A stretch of DNA of 26,675 nt, taken from positions 1-26,675 of IMG/VR virus record IMGVR_UViG_3300037248_000328. One strand, 5' to 3'. A program made the translations under genes and the position numbers. The notes beneath the pieces are model-generated. The model had not been told where the DNA came from. It made no database searches and saw only the letters and a list, made by a program, of their open reading frames with translations. Shown here piece by piece: positions 1 through 7,627 of this stretch. The stretch is from a virus. Numbering within the stretch: the stretch's first letter is position 1; every line of letters begins with the position of its first letter.

Positions 1-1
1 T

Positions 2-325
2 GAATTTGCGCGGCGCGTTGGCGGGAACTTTTTCACCCGCACCGGCAGGAGCTTTGCAATAATAGGCGTCGTCGGCTGCCTCGCAGTTGCAGGCCTCGCT
101 GCGGCCCTGACCGGGGCAGGCGCTGCGTCTAGCGCCGGGGCAGACATCATTTCGGTTGATCGCACGCATAAGGGCGATCGGTTGTCGATGTTGCCCAAGC
201 CAATTTCAAAGGTGTCATTGCCTGCCGTGACAACACTGGCGAAACCGCCGGTGGGATGTGAACCGGCCTTCAGCCGCATCGTCGATCCAGACCGTGCGCA
301 TGTCTTTGGGCGCTGCATCTCCTGA
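2..325 (+). CDS. Hypothetical membrane-anchored or secreted protein (3' part only)
   Basis: An open frame enters from the left window edge and runs 107 codons to a TGA, so the true start lies outside. Near its visible N-terminus is a hydrophobic stretch (SFAIIGVVGCLAVAGLAAAL) that fits a signal peptide or a single membrane anchor. It is followed by a short soluble tail with VDRTHKGDRL and a C-terminal segment with two cysteines (VGCEPAFS, FGRCIS). The layout (anchor, a VDR-x-KGDRL motif, a terminal Cys-containing tail) resembles small Bradyrhizobium hypothetical proteins that I recall only by pattern. No enzymatic motif is visible and function is unknown. The next gene on the same strand begins about 80 bases downstream. 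Confidence 0.6.
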   Translation, partial: EFARRVGGNFFTRTGRSFAIIGVVGCLAVAGLAAALTGAGAASSAGADIISVDRTHKGDRLSMLPKPISKVSLPAVTTLAKPPVGCEPAFSRIVDPDRAHVFGRCIS

Positions 326-406
326 GCCAGGACGTTGTTTGTCGGCGCGCGATGATGCCTCCTTGTGGGTCACTAAACGGATCTTGATGCAAAGTGCAGG
401 AGACCA

Positions 407-496
407 ATGTTTAAATTTCCCGCGTACGATCCCACCGCAATTGCAATGCTAGGATTTGGCATCTTGGTGGCGTTAAGTTTGCCCTTTATTTTTTAG
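407..496 (+). CDS. Tiny membrane peptide, 29 aa
   Basis: The frame starts at an ATG preceded by a good ribosome binding site (GCAGGAGA, about 5 bases upstream) and ends at TAG. The peptide begins MFKFPAYDPTAIAML and continues through a hydrophobic helix (GFGILVALSLPFIF), so it should be a single-pass membrane peptide. The strong Shine-Dalgarno and the clean polar-then-hydrophobic layout support translation. The short length keeps confidence moderate. Function is unknown. Confidence 0.5.
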   Translation: MFKFPAYDPTAIAMLGFGILVALSLPFIF

Positions 497-647
497 CTAT
501 GTGCTGCTCCCAGCGCATGTGACTCGCAATGCGTTTGCGGCTCCAGAGATTCTGTGCGTCACCTTGCCGAACCTTCAGCGATCCTGCTCTAGCTGGGTTT
601 TTGAGGATGCTCGCAGCGTTCAAGCATAATCGTATCGAACCAATGAA

Positions 648-707
648 GGATTTGACACGCGCGATCTGAGGGAGGCGAAGGCGCTGCTGGAGGAGTTGGC
701 ATCATAG
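648..707 (+). pseudogene. Possible C-terminal remnant of a cyclase-type protein
   Basis: A short in-frame stretch reads GFDTRDLREAKALLEELAS followed by a stop. From memory, an FDT-x-DL-x-EAKALL-x-EL tail occurs at the C-terminus of TPR-type adenylate cyclases in Bradyrhizobium. An in-frame stop lies just upstream and no start codon is present, so at most this is a fragment. Its position directly before an intact cyclase gene is suggestive but unproven. Confidence 0.3.
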
Positions 708-752
708 AGCCAACAATGTCGCGATTTAGGGCGCGCCGTCCCAACGCGGGTC

Positions 753-896
753 TTACCTCGCCACGATGAAGTGCGGTACTGGGACACCGGAATACAGTGC
801 GACAAGCGTGCCTACTAACACGCACAAGAAAAGACCAAAGGCAACCTTAGTGTACCAGGGATCGTACCGATCGGAGCGTTTGTCAGATGAGGACAT
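753..896 (-). CDS. Small single-pass membrane protein, 47 aa
   Basis: The protein begins MSSSDKRSDRYDPWYTK and continues with one strong transmembrane helix (VAFGLFLCVLVGTLVALYSG), then a short tail ending PHFIVAR. A purine-rich GAGAG precedes the ATG by a few bases. The polar basic N-terminus followed by a single helix predicts a cytoplasmic-N inner-membrane protein. It is divergent from the cyclase gene, so the intervening 160 bases should hold both promoters. Function is unknown. Confidence 0.55.
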   Translation of the reverse strand: MSSSDKRSDRYDPWYTKVAFGLFLCVLVGTLVALYSGVPVPHFIVAR

Positions 897-1056
897 GTCT
901 CTCGGCCAGTTATCGCTTCCTTAATCTTACAACGGTCTGTTGCCGAAAATGTTCGCCACTTGTCGGCCTAACGCCCTGTTGACGAACAGGAATAGGTCAC
1001 TTCCAGCCGTGGCCTTCGACCGGCTACGATGCTTTCCCTGAGCTGTGGGGACGGCG

Positions 1057-3558
1057 ATGAAGAAGCGCTCGAAAGCAGGCGGCAAAATTGCCCAACCGCC
1101 AAACCGAAAGACGCTGAAGCAAAGCGGCGCTTGGCGCCCGGTTGTTGACCCCAAAAAATCAACAAAAAACAAGGGAGCTGGTGTCCAGCAACTTATTCAC
1201 GAACGGGACGAGGCGCTGGAACAGCAGGCGGCAACGTCAGATCTGCTGCGGCTTATTAGCAGTAGTCCAAGTGATCTTCAGCCAGTTTTTGCAGCAATCA
1301 TAGAAAAAGCGACGCGGCTCTGCGAGGCGGCCTACGGCACGCTTTGGCTTTACGAAAACAATGGTCAGATGCGCATGGCGGCGCTGCATGGACGGTTGCC
1401 CGCAGCCTTTCAAGGGAAATGGGGCGTTGGGACTTTGCATAGCCCAAGTTCATCGGTGCCAACGGCGCGTGCATTTAAGACACGCAAACCAGTTCAAATT
1501 ACAGATTTAAAGAACGAGCGCGCCTATATCGAGCGCGATCCTCTGGCTGTTGCATCAGTGGAGGTTGGCGGCATTCGATCGTTGATCGCCGTCCCAATGC
1601 TCAAAGACGGAAAAACGGTTGTCGGCGCGATAACCATCTACCGCCAAGAGGTGCGTCCATTTACTGAGAAGCAGATCGGGCTTGTCGCGAACTTCGCCGC
1701 CCAAGCTGTCATCGCCATCGAGAACGCGCGGCTGCTCAACGAACTGCGCCAGCGGACTGCGGACTTGACGGAAGCGTTAGAGCAGCAGGCCGCTACCACG
1801 GATTTGCTCCAAATAATTAACCGCTCGCCGGGCGACCTGTCGGTCGTGTTTGAGGCGTTGATCGAAAATGCAATGCATGTTTGCGGCGCGGCGTTTGGTG
1901 TTTTGGCCACCTACGAGGGGAGTTCTTTCAGGACCGCAGCCATGCGCGGAGTGCCCCATGCGTATGTCCAGTACCGCAGGGAAAATCCGCCTGCCTATGG
2001 TCCCGGCACCGGACCGGCACGAATTATTGCTGGCGAGCGGGTTGTTCACATAGTGGACCTTAAAGACACGGACGCGTACCGGAACGGAGAGCCAAATCGC
2101 GTTGCGTTGGTCGAACTTGGTGGTGCTCGGACTTCGCTCCACGTTGCGCTCTCGAATGAGAAAGCCCTTCTCGGGTCAATACAGATTTATCGCCAGGAGG
2201 TGCGTCAATTTTCAGATAAGGAAATCGCGGTGCTGCAGAACTTCGCCGTCCAGGCCGTTATAGCCATCGAGAACGCACGGCTGCTCAACGAACTGCGGCA
2301 TTCGCTGGAGCAGCAAACCGCAACTTCTGAGGTATTAGGCGTCATCAGTAGATCGAGGTTCGAACTTCAACCTGTGCTACAAAGCGTCGTTGATACGGCC
2401 GCGCGGCTCTGCCGCGCCAAAACCTCGGGTATCTTCCGCTTGGAGGGCGGGGGTTACCGTCTTGCGGCTGTATCCGGGCTCTTCGATCCCCCGGCCTACT
2501 TGGAACACGAACAACAAGCGTTAATTTCGCCGGGACCAGGGACAATCGTCGGCCGAGCCGCGATGGACCGTCAAGTGGTTCAGATCGAGGATGCTTGGAG
2601 CGATCCGCTCTACGAGGAAAAGGAGAGTGCGAAATTGGGTGGCGTTCGCTCGATGATTGGTGTGCCGCTGATGCGCGAGGGCGAGCCGATCGGGGTCCTT
2701 GGGCTAGCTCGCACACAAGTTGAGCCGTTCGTCGAGCGCGAAGTCGAGTTAGTAAGAACTTTCGCCGATCAAGCGGTCATTGCCATCGAAAACGCGCGGC
2801 TACTTAACGAGCTTCGTGAGCGAACCGACCAGTTAGCAGTGCAGTCCCAGGAGCTTGCCAAGCTCAACCAACAACTCGAACAGCGCGTCACTGACCAAGT
2901 AGGCGAAATCGAACGCATGGGAAGGCTGCGGCGCTTCCTGCCTCCACAGGTGGCTGATCTGATCGTCGCTTCCGGCACCGAGAAGCAACTGGAGAGCCAT
3001 CGTCGAGAGATAACCGCGCTCTTCTGTGACCTGCGCGGTTTCACTGGCTTCACCGAGAGCGCCGATGCGGAAGACGTGATAACCCTCCTTCGCGAATACC
3101 ACGCGGCCGTTGGCGAGAAGATCATCAAGTACAGCGGCACGCTCGAACGATACGCAGGCGACGGAGTGATGGTGGTGTTCAATGATCCTGTTCCGGTGGA
3201 GAACCCAGCGCTCCAAGCCGTGCTGATGGCCCTTGAAATGCGTGATGCCATTGGAGCCCTCACAAGCAAGTGGCGTCGCTTCGGACACGAAATCGGCTTC
3301 GGCATCGGCGTCGCACATGGCTACGCGACGCTCGGCACCATTGGCTTCGAGGGGCGCTTTGACTACGCGGCAATAGGCACGGTGTCGAATGTTGCTTCGC
3401 GGCTGTGTGACGAGGCAAAGCCCGGACAAATCCTAATCAGTCCGCGTGTTTTGGTAGCGGTCGAGAACGCCGTGACGGTCGAACCAGCGGGTGAGTTCGA
3501 GTTGAAGGGGATCAGGCGGCCTCTGGCGGCATACAATGTTATCGACGCTATAACTTGA
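1057..3558 (+). CDS. Triple-GAF class III adenylate/guanylate cyclase
   Basis: This cytoplasmic protein of 833 residues should make a cyclic nucleotide from ATP or GTP. It has a basic N-terminal tail, then three GAF domains (about residues 70-225, 255-410 and 425-585), each preceded by an LEQQ(A/T)AT linker and each ending in [17 protein letters not shown] coiled coil (about 590-625) leads into a class III cyclase domain. Visible catalytic elements are the metal-binding Asp in FCDLRGFT (about D658), the second metal Asp in AGDGVMVVF (about D702), and the transition-state Asn and Arg in SNVASRL (about N778, R782). The domain is complete, so activity is plausible. ATP versus GTP preference cannot be decided by eye. 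I chose the ATG at 1057, with GGGGA upstream, over the in-frame GTG at 1045. GAF ligands are unknown. Confidence 0.93.
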   Translation: MKKRSKAGGKIAQPPNRKTLKQSGAWRPVVDPKKSTKNKGAGVQQLIHERDEALEQQAATSDLLRLISSSPSDLQPVFAAIIEKATRLCEAAYGTLWLYENNGQMRMAALHGRLPAAFQGKWGVGTLHSPSSSVPTARAFKTRKPVQITDLKNERAYIERDPLAVASVEVGGIRSLIAVPMLKDGKTVVGAITIYRQEVRPFTEKQIGLVANFAAQAVIAIENARLLNELRQRTADLTEALEQQAATTDLLQIINRSPGDLSVVFEALIENAMHVCGAAFGVLATYEGSSFRTAAMRGVPHAYVQYRRENPPAYGPGTGPARIIAGERVVHIVDLKDTDAYRNGEPNRVALVELGGARTSLHVALSNEKALLGSIQIYRQEVRQFSDKEIAVLQNFAVQAVIAIENARLLNELRHSLEQQTATSEVLGVISRSRFELQPVLQSVVDTAARLCRAKTSGIFRLEGGGYRLAAVSGLFDPPAYLEHEQQALISPGPGTIVGRAAMDRQVVQIEDAWSDPLYEEKESAKLGGVRSMIGVPLMREGEPIGVLGLARTQVEPFVEREVELVRTFADQAVIAIENARLLNELRERTDQLAVQSQELAKLNQQLEQRVTDQVGEIERMGRLRRFLPPQVADLIVASGTEKQLESHRREITALFCDLRGFTGFTESADAEDVITLLREYHAAVGEKIIKYSGTLERYAGDGVMVVFNDPVPVENPALQAVLMALEMRDAIGALTSKWRRFGHEIGFGIGVAHGYATLGTIGFEGRFDYAAIGTVSNVASRLCDEAKPGQILISPRVLVAVENAVTVEPAGEFELKGIRRPLAAYNVIDAIT

Positions 3559-3559
3559 C

Positions 3560-3580
3560 GAAAGCAGCGTTCGAGCTTTC
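3560..3580 (+). terminator. Weak hairpin after the cyclase gene
   Basis: GAAAGC and GCTTTC form a 6-bp stem with a 9-base loop, starting one base after the cyclase stop codon. There is only a short T-rich tract further downstream (CCCTTTTCTTCTT), so termination is a guess based on position. Confidence 0.3.
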
Positions 3581-3783
3581 TTACCGGGCCCTTTTCTTCT
3601 TCGTCGCACCCTGGGGCGAGCCCTCAGATCGCTGCACGAACGTCACGACGCCAGCGATTTCGAAACAAAGACGCAAGACAAGGTTGGCGATAGCAGGACG
3701 GCAAACTCGCGGGTGACTCCAGCGGCAAACGTTGCCACGCGACGATTTGAACCTGATATTTCGCCACGATGGCTGTGAGCTAA
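3581..3783. other. Gene-poor stretch without a recognised gene
   Basis: On the minus strand two overlapping open frames run through here, one ending in GATKKKRAR. Neither has a convincing start or a recognised domain. It may be decayed coding sequence. Confidence 0.3.
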
Positions 3784-4080
3784 ATTCGGTGCTTCGAGTG
3801 CGATCAAGGTACTTTCGCTGTTACGGTCGATGGCGCCAATGCTCTAGCATTCCTTCGGGCGAATCGGCAAATCCCGCTGCCCGTCAGGATGCGCGCGGCC
3901 ATTGAGGCGTTGCCATTTGAGAGCCCGAAGCTCTCCGCCACGGCCGTGTTTCCCGCTGGCGAAGATTTTGCGTCGCAGCTTGAGCGGGCGATCGAGCGAT
4001 CGGGCGCCGCGCCGAGGCTGATCGAAGTTAAAGGCGTTCCGGCCGCGACGAGGGCCAAGTCCAAACGAAGCGACCACATG
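3784..4080 (+). pseudogene. Remnant of a conserved Rhizobiales phage-type small protein
   Basis: The frame opens right after a TAA at 3781 and reads through DGANALAFLRANRQIPLP, VRMRAAIEALPFESPKLS and GEDFASQLERAIERSG. From memory this is the core of a small protein common in Bradyrhizobium phage-like regions, with pattern (I/V)PL-x-VR-x-RAAI-x-LP-x-x-x-PKL. There is no ATG, GTG or TTG before the conserved core; the first in-frame ATG (3889) lies inside it. The reading frame stays open past 4080, but there it overlaps a better-supported minus-strand gene and looks like read-through. I infer a 5'-truncated relic rather than a working gene. Confidence 0.5.
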
Positions 4081-4087
4081 AGGCGGC

Positions 4088-4255
4088 CTAGACTTCAGAT
4101 GGCTTTCGTTGCTGCGAGGCTGCCGTTGCCGCGAGTTGTTGCCAATGATGCGCCCGCTCAATCCAGAGAGCCTTACGCTGCGCGTTCTCCGCTGTGTCTG
4201 CTAATAGCCGACAGGCTTCGGCTTTCACATGGAGCTGGGTTGGGTCATCAAGCAT
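4088..4255 (-). CDS. Small helical hypothetical protein, 55 aa
   Basis: The protein begins MLDDPTQLHVKAEACRLLAD and continues with AENAQRKALWIERAHHWQQL. The spacing AEACR-x-LAD ... RKALWIERAHHW-x-QLA matches a short helical-hairpin family that I recall as very frequent in Bradyrhizobium, with no assigned function. It is the last gene of a minus-strand cluster of five small genes, 39 bases downstream of the previous stop. The family is predicted to form two amphipathic helices. No catalytic motif is seen. Confidence 0.65.
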   Translation of the reverse strand: MLDDPTQLHVKAEACRLLADTAENAQRKALWIERAHHWQQLAATAASQQRKPSEV

Positions 4256-4294
4256 ATGCACACCAGCCGTTAGGCCGCCAACTGAACGCGGCCA

Positions 4295-4483
4295 CTAAGC
4301 TGCTATTTTGCTGAGCGGCAGAGGTTCAACTTCTTTCCTGGCGCGCTCCGCCAAGGCTCTATATTTTTGCACATATTCTCTCAGCCGAATCTGATCAGCG
4401 GGATCGGATGCAGTGAGCATCAACATGCGCAGTTGTTCTGCGCGAGCTAGGCAATAGTCGGAACGAAGCATCCCGCTTGCCAT
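4295..4483 (-). CDS. Small helical hypothetical protein, 62 aa
   Basis: The protein contains SDYCLARAEQLRMLMLTASD and IRLREYVQKYRALAERARKE. It has the same two-helix layout as the 55-aa gene downstream: (A)RAEQLR ... ASDP ... R-x-x-Y-x-LAERA. The ATG follows directly after the TAG of the upstream 52-aa gene, with no spacer, which suggests translational coupling. Function is unknown. Confidence 0.65.
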   Translation of the reverse strand: MASGMLRSDYCLARAEQLRMLMLTASDPADQIRLREYVQKYRALAERARKEVEPLPLSKIAA

Positions 4484-4642
4484 CTAAAATACCAATCGGA
4501 AAAGCCCGTATCCGAGAAAGCCTGACCAGGTCACGGTGGCAATCAACCCAATGGCCATACCCGCCAAGAGCCAGATGCGATGAAATAGCGAATTTAGATC
4601 AGATTGGGCGGGCGACACTGCGGCCTGTGCTTCAACACTCAT
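4484..4642 (-). CDS. Small single-pass membrane protein, 52 aa
   Basis: The protein begins MSVEAQAAVSPAQSDLNSLF and continues with a long hydrophobic helix (LLAGMAIGLIATVTWSGFLG) before ending GLFRLVF. The start overlaps the stop of the upstream 80-aa gene in an ATGA arrangement, and its own stop abuts the next ATG. These tight junctions on both sides are the main evidence that this gene is real. It is probably an inner-membrane protein with its N-terminus in the cytoplasm. Confidence 0.7.
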   Translation of the reverse strand: MSVEAQAAVSPAQSDLNSLFHRIWLLAGMAIGLIATVTWSGFLGYGLFRLVF

Positions 4643-4881
4643 GATCTAGGTTTCTTTTTGTTAGCGACGTATTTGGCTACGTCAAAGGACGCCCCAACCC
4701 TGTCCACAGGCTGGGGTTCCTTAAACACAGACGCATACACAACAGGCACGAACGCTCTGGGGGCGGGGGGAGTTTGGTAAAGCGCTCGGCACTCATCACC
4801 TTGAGCCGGGTGCTTCTCCATATCTGTATAGAACAGCTCACTTCGATGGATGGTGGATAAGTCGAATAAGTACGCAGTCAC
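4639..4881 (-). CDS. Hypothetical protein, 80 aa
   Basis: The protein contains FDLSTIHRSELFYTDMEKHP, a proline-rich middle (YQTPPAPRAFVPVVYASVFK) and a basic end (VANKKKPRS). No domain is recognised and no membrane segment is present. It overlaps the next gene by 4 bases (ATGA) and starts 29 bases after the stop of the 38-aa gene, so it belongs to the same probable operon. Confidence 0.55.
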   Translation of the reverse strand: MTAYLFDLSTIHRSELFYTDMEKHPAQGDECRALYQTPPAPRAFVPVVYASVFKEPQPVDRVGASFDVAKYVANKKKPRS

Positions 4882-4910
4882 GTCGAATTCGTCTACGTGG
4901 CAACAGAACG

Positions 4911-5027
4911 TCAGTTTCCGAAGTACGAGACGAGCACTCTGAAAATCTCAAACGCCGGAAACGCAGCCCAAGCCGCGCTACCGATCAAGCCAACTGAAAT
5001 GGTGTTCTTGGCAAGAATATCGTGCAT
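4911..5027 (-). CDS. Small hydrophobic protein, 38 aa
   Basis: The protein begins MHDILAKNTISVGLIGSAAW and continues AAFPAFEIFRVLVSYFGN. It is mostly apolar and could span the membrane once. The same frame extends upstream to a TTG at 5051, but that codon falls within a strong hairpin (5043-5076), so I chose the ATG. It is the first gene of the five-gene minus-strand cluster. Confidence 0.5.
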   Translation of the reverse strand: MHDILAKNTISVGLIGSAAWAAFPAFEIFRVLVSYFGN

Positions 5028-5042
5028 CGGCCGGTTCTCGAA

Positions 5043-5076
5043 CCCCGGCAACGGCGCTCACGACGCCGCACCGGGG
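5043..5076. promoter_or_regulatory. Nested GC-rich hairpin in the leader of the small-gene cluster
   Basis: CCCCGG pairs with CCGGGG, and inside it GGCG pairs with CGCC around a 7-base loop. It lies just upstream of the first ATG of the minus-strand cluster. A second imperfect hairpin (GGTGGG/CCCACC) follows at 5085-5110. Either could be a leader structure or a terminator for upstream transcription; no T-run is present. Confidence 0.4.
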
Positions 5077-5230
5077 CCGGTTGCGGTGGGAGAACTCCCC
5101 GTCCCCCACCTTTCCGACCATCAAGTTAGGTGTGGACTGTTAGCGGCGATTTAAAAAGGCGGCAATGTTTGCCTAGTACAGGCAAAACCTTTGAACCTAT
5201 CCAGTGCGTTCCGACGAATAGGTGACCTCA

Positions 5231-5416
5231 CTAGTTTCTCAAGTAATCAGCCCAACGTTTGAAGTTGGAAATTCGTTGCGTTGTATTTGCTAGATAGCGT
5301 TGAAGGCAGTGTTTTGAGCAAAATTGCTTGTGCGCATATCGGTGGCGGACGAGGCCGAAACCGCCTTTGCACGTCTCGCAGCGCGCTTTGCTCAGTGAGG
5401 TAACTTCCCAAGTCAT
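5231..5416 (-). CDS. Small zinc-finger-like protein, 61 aa
   Basis: The protein starts MTWEVTSLSKARCETCKGGF and contains CETC followed about 16 residues later by FCSKHCLQRYLA. The C-x2-C ... C-x3-C arrangement predicts a treble-clef or zinc-ribbon-like metal site. A basic, aromatic tail (FKRWADYLRN) follows. Similar short proteins occur in Bradyrhizobium by recall, without known function. The frame extends upstream to 5506, with other Met codons at 5425 and a TTG at 5506. I prefer the start at MTWEV because homologues I remember begin there, but no clear Shine-Dalgarno decides it. A 7-bp inverted repeat at 5168-5186 (TTTGCCT/AGGCAAA) lies downstream. Confidence 0.65.
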   Translation of the reverse strand: MTWEVTSLSKARCETCKGGFGLVRHRYAHKQFCSKHCLQRYLANTTQRISNFKRWADYLRN

Positions 5417-5538
5417 CTTGCGCATGGCCGACGGCTCTGTTGGCGACGGGGATGCGCGAAGACTACTCGAGGTTTGCGACGGGAGTAATTCCTTGGCTAT
5501 CGGCAACCTTACTCGTTACGGTTACTGCGAGTTCGCGC

Positions 5539-6018
5539 CTACTTTCGCATCGCCGAGACCGTGCGTCCGCACAGTTTATAGGACGGCACTACGATATCCG
5601 TTAGGCCAGACAAATCGCGCCGCGGCTGCAGCAGCCCGAACATACCATCCCCTTCCTCAACGTCCGATGACACCCACTTTTGGAGCGCGATCATTTTAAC
5701 ATAGCCGTCGAACGCAAGGTCATATCCATCTTTGTCGCATTGCCCTTGGGCGGCTATCATCCGGTTCAGCAACTCGGCGGCACTGTAGGCGGCTCTAACG
5801 TCATCAAACACCACATTCAAACCCTCCACTGTTCGGACGAAATATTCCCGACCGGACACTGGGTAGGTACACCAAGGACAATGAAGAACTTCCCGAACGT
5901 CGTTGTGGGTCAGCACCCTTGCGTAGGAAACTTCACCGCTTTGGGCCTCGGCGGTTCCTACAATGAATAACTGTGCAGCAACAAACACGCACGAAAACGC
6001 GCGCAAATACGCAAACAT
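5539..6018 (-). CDS. Secreted or periplasmic hypothetical protein, 159 aa
   Basis: A classic signal peptide is visible: MFAYLRAF then a hydrophobic core (SCVFVAAQLFIVG) and a probable cleavage site after TAEA before QSGEV. The mature part has a C-x2-C motif (HCPWC) near residue 48 and two more cysteines later (GQCDKDG, KLCGRT), so disulfides are likely. Nothing identifies the family. The start was placed at this ATG because AGGTGG lies about 4 bases upstream and the signal peptide begins there; the frame itself continues upstream to 6075. The ATG is 10 bases after the stop of a broken resolvase relic, so the gene may have been placed here by recombination. Confidence 0.65.
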   Translation of the reverse strand: MFAYLRAFSCVFVAAQLFIVGTAEAQSGEVSYARVLTHNDVREVLHCPWCTYPVSGREYFVRTVEGLNVVFDDVRAAYSAAELLNRMIAAQGQCDKDGYDLAFDGYVKMIALQKWVSSDVEEGDGMFGLLQPRRDLSGLTDIVVPSYKLCGRTVSAMRK

Positions 6019-6028
6019 GCACCACCTA

Positions 6029-6190
6029 TCAGAGCCGAGAAATTGTCGAGTGACCAACGTTATAGGTTCGGCCAATATCCGCCAAGGGCTCTCCAGCCTC
6101 CCGCCGCGTCAGGGCCTCCAACCGCTGATGGGCGGTAAGCTTGGGCTTTCGGCCGAAGCGGGCGGTGATAGGCTTTGTCAGCCTCATCCA
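6029..6190 (-). pseudogene. C-terminal HTH remnant of a serine resolvase/invertase
   Basis: Reading the minus strand gives ITARFGRKPKLTAHQRLEAL, then RREAGEPLADIGRTYNVGHS, ending TISRL and a stop. GRKPKLT-x-HQ ... RR-x-AGEPL-x-(D/E)I-x-(R)-x-YNV-x-HSTISRL is the C-terminal helix-turn-helix of Pin-like serine recombinases. The catalytic N-terminal domain is absent: an in-frame stop lies about 30 bases further upstream of this fragment. It is therefore a relic of a lost mobile element or invertase, unrelated to the intact recombinase at 23573-24199, whose C-terminus differs. Confidence 0.7.
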
Positions 6191-6604
6191 TCTGAGGGTC
6201 TCCGAATTGGTTGGGTGAGGCTAGGCCAGTCGAGGCGGTCCGGGCATCAGCGCTTCGACTGGCCGCTTTATCAGCAAACAACAATCTATCAGATAACACC
6301 GCTAGCTCGAAGTTAAATCAGCACGCATCTATTTGGTTGTTGTTGTTTGTTAGATCGCGTGCGCAGCGGCGTGCATTGCCAGGGGATGGTCGGCTTGGGT
6401 GGGGGCGGGGGCAAAAATTGCTTGGCCAGATCGGCGCATAGGTGCTGCGCAAATTGCATGGAATTTTGAAGAAGCCATACTTCGCGGGCTCGCCGCAATA
6501 TGTGGAAATCCACCGAGCCATACCCTTCGCAGGTCGTGCGAACCCGCATCGGGATTGGCAAATTCATTGTCAACGGAATAGTCTAAGCTGCGACTGGGAG
6601 CGGT
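6191..6604. other. Gene-poor stretch with degenerate repeats
   Basis: No gene is convincing here. A minus-strand open frame (6313-6573) has a proline run and a polyglutamine-like stretch but no recognised domain. Two degenerate copies of a roughly 30-bp repeat lie at 6446-6525. Confidence 0.35.
6446..6525 (-). repeat. Two degenerate copies of a GGTATGGCTCG...TTTGCGC repeat
   Basis: In minus orientation the units read GTATGGCT then a short variable spacer, then CCACAT or CCATGCAA and TTGCG. One copy is at about 6495-6525 and a poorer one at 6446-6480. Better copies are at 7008-7040 and 7681-7716. Confidence 0.4.
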
Positions 6605-6607
6605 GTG

Positions 6608-6910
6608 ATGACACACAAACAGAAAGCGGAAATATACACTGGAAGCGCACTCGCGATAGCCCTGGTGTTTCTGAACGCAACGCGCGCGTTTTCAGACCCA
6701 AGCGTGGAGCAGATCAACGCAGTGGTGAAGGCTTGTGTTGAGACCACACGCGCGCAACAAGCGGAGTGGGGTGCCAAACCCTGGTTTGATGCGTACTACA
6801 ACGCAGCTAGTGGCAGGGTCCCGGACAACGTGACCAACAACCTCGGACTGCCTAGTCGTTTTGTGTTTAACAAGTGCATGGCGGAGCGTGGTTTCCCACT
6901 TAAGGACTGA
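6608..6910 (+). CDS. Secreted small hypothetical protein, 100 aa
   Basis: The N-terminus MTHKQKAEIYTGSALAIALV has a basic then hydrophobic profile and a likely cleavage site after TRAFS, so it is exported. The mature part contains INAVVKACVETTRAQQAEWG, then FDAYYNAASGRVPDN, and ends FNKCMAERGFPLKD, with two cysteines that may pair. The C-terminal KCM-x-(E)RGFP pattern is frequent in small Rhizobiales exported proteins by recall. I placed the start at the ATG; an in-frame GTG directly precedes it. Purines (GGGAGCGG) lie upstream. Function is unknown. Confidence 0.65.
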   Translation: MTHKQKAEIYTGSALAIALVFLNATRAFSDPSVEQINAVVKACVETTRAQQAEWGAKPWFDAYYNAASGRVPDNVTNNLGLPSRFVFNKCMAERGFPLKD

Positions 6911-7007
6911 CGCCCCACGCCCGAAGGCAGGGCAAGGCGCTGCTCTTCACCTTGCTTCTCTTGTTTGGGCTTCGCAAACTATTTGAAAAATCCATCGGTA
7001 TGGCCCC

Positions 7008-7040
7008 TTGCGCAAATTATGTGGGATCGAGCCATACCTT
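7008..7040 (-). repeat. Copy of the GGTATGGCTCGATCCCACATAATTTGCGC repeat
   Basis: This is the cleanest unit of the degenerate repeat. It shares the parts CAAATTATGTGGGA and GCCATACC (plus-strand reading) with the copy at 7681-7716, with a variable spacer. Confidence 0.45.
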
Positions 7041-7112
7041 CCGGAGAGGCAGGCAGCGGCGCCCTTAGTGATGAATTTGAATACGGTCAGGAGCTTTGGC
7101 GTGGGGAGATTG

Positions 7113-7307
7113 CTACCGACCTGCTAAAACATAGCGCGCAGCAAGGCCAATGATCCAAATGACGACTGCGCCGACAATCGCGATGGGAGTAGAGACGGTC
7201 CAATCGGGATGAGTTTGCGTGGCGCCTATGGCGAAAACAAAGAGTGCCCACAGCACCGCCGCGATGCAAGTCGTCGAATAAATTGCATTTGCTAAACGAG
7301 CCGCCAT
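7113..7307 (-). CDS. Small two-pass membrane protein, 64 aa
   Basis: The protein starts MAARLANAIYSTTCIAAVLW and has two hydrophobic helices, the second being IAIVGAVVIWIIGLAARYVL. Between them is a short polar loop (GATQTHPDWTVSTP). The arrangement fits a small inner-membrane protein, of a type abundant in Bradyrhizobium. The frame extends to a TTG at 7316; the ATG at 7307 is preferred. Function is unknown. Confidence 0.65.
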   Translation of the reverse strand: MAARLANAIYSTTCIAAVLWALFVFAIGATQTHPDWTVSTPIAIVGAVVIWIIGLAARYVLAGR

Positions 7308-7426
7308 TCGGCTCAATATTGCGCAATTCTAAAGGGAGGAAATCGACCAAATAAGCTCTTGGTTAAAGCGCAAGGGTTCAATAAGTCGCCGGATTTAGTG
7401 GGGTGAGCATTGCTGCAATCGTCGGG

Positions 7427-7582
7427 CTAAGGCACCAACTCGATTATTGCCAGAGTGCCGACGGCCAGGATTAGGAACATCAACAGATAGGCGTACGGAC
7501 GATTGGGTTCGTATTTCTCAACAGCCACGAATAACACGGCAGCGACAAAGCCGATCGCGAGTGCTTGGAGGAGCGCCCACAT
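7427..7582 (-). CDS. Small two-pass membrane protein, 51 aa
   Basis: The protein starts MWALLQALAIGFVAAVLFVA, has a short polar loop (EKYEPNRPYA), then a second helix (YLLMFLILAVGTLAIIE). Two predicted membrane segments with a charged turn make a coherent hairpin-like membrane protein. It lies upstream of the other two-pass protein on the same strand (about 120 bases apart). No function is known. Confidence 0.6.
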   Translation of the reverse strand: MWALLQALAIGFVAAVLFVAVEKYEPNRPYAYLLMFLILAVGTLAIIELVP

Positions 7583-7627
7583 CTAAACGCCTCATCCGCT
7601 TGAGCTTCGCTGCGAGAATATATCGAA

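Noticed and set aside
3889-4314. Plus-strand open frame of 141 codons
   Set aside because: Only its first part resembles a known family. The rest overlaps a better supported minus-strand gene (4088-4255), and the ATG lies inside the conserved core.
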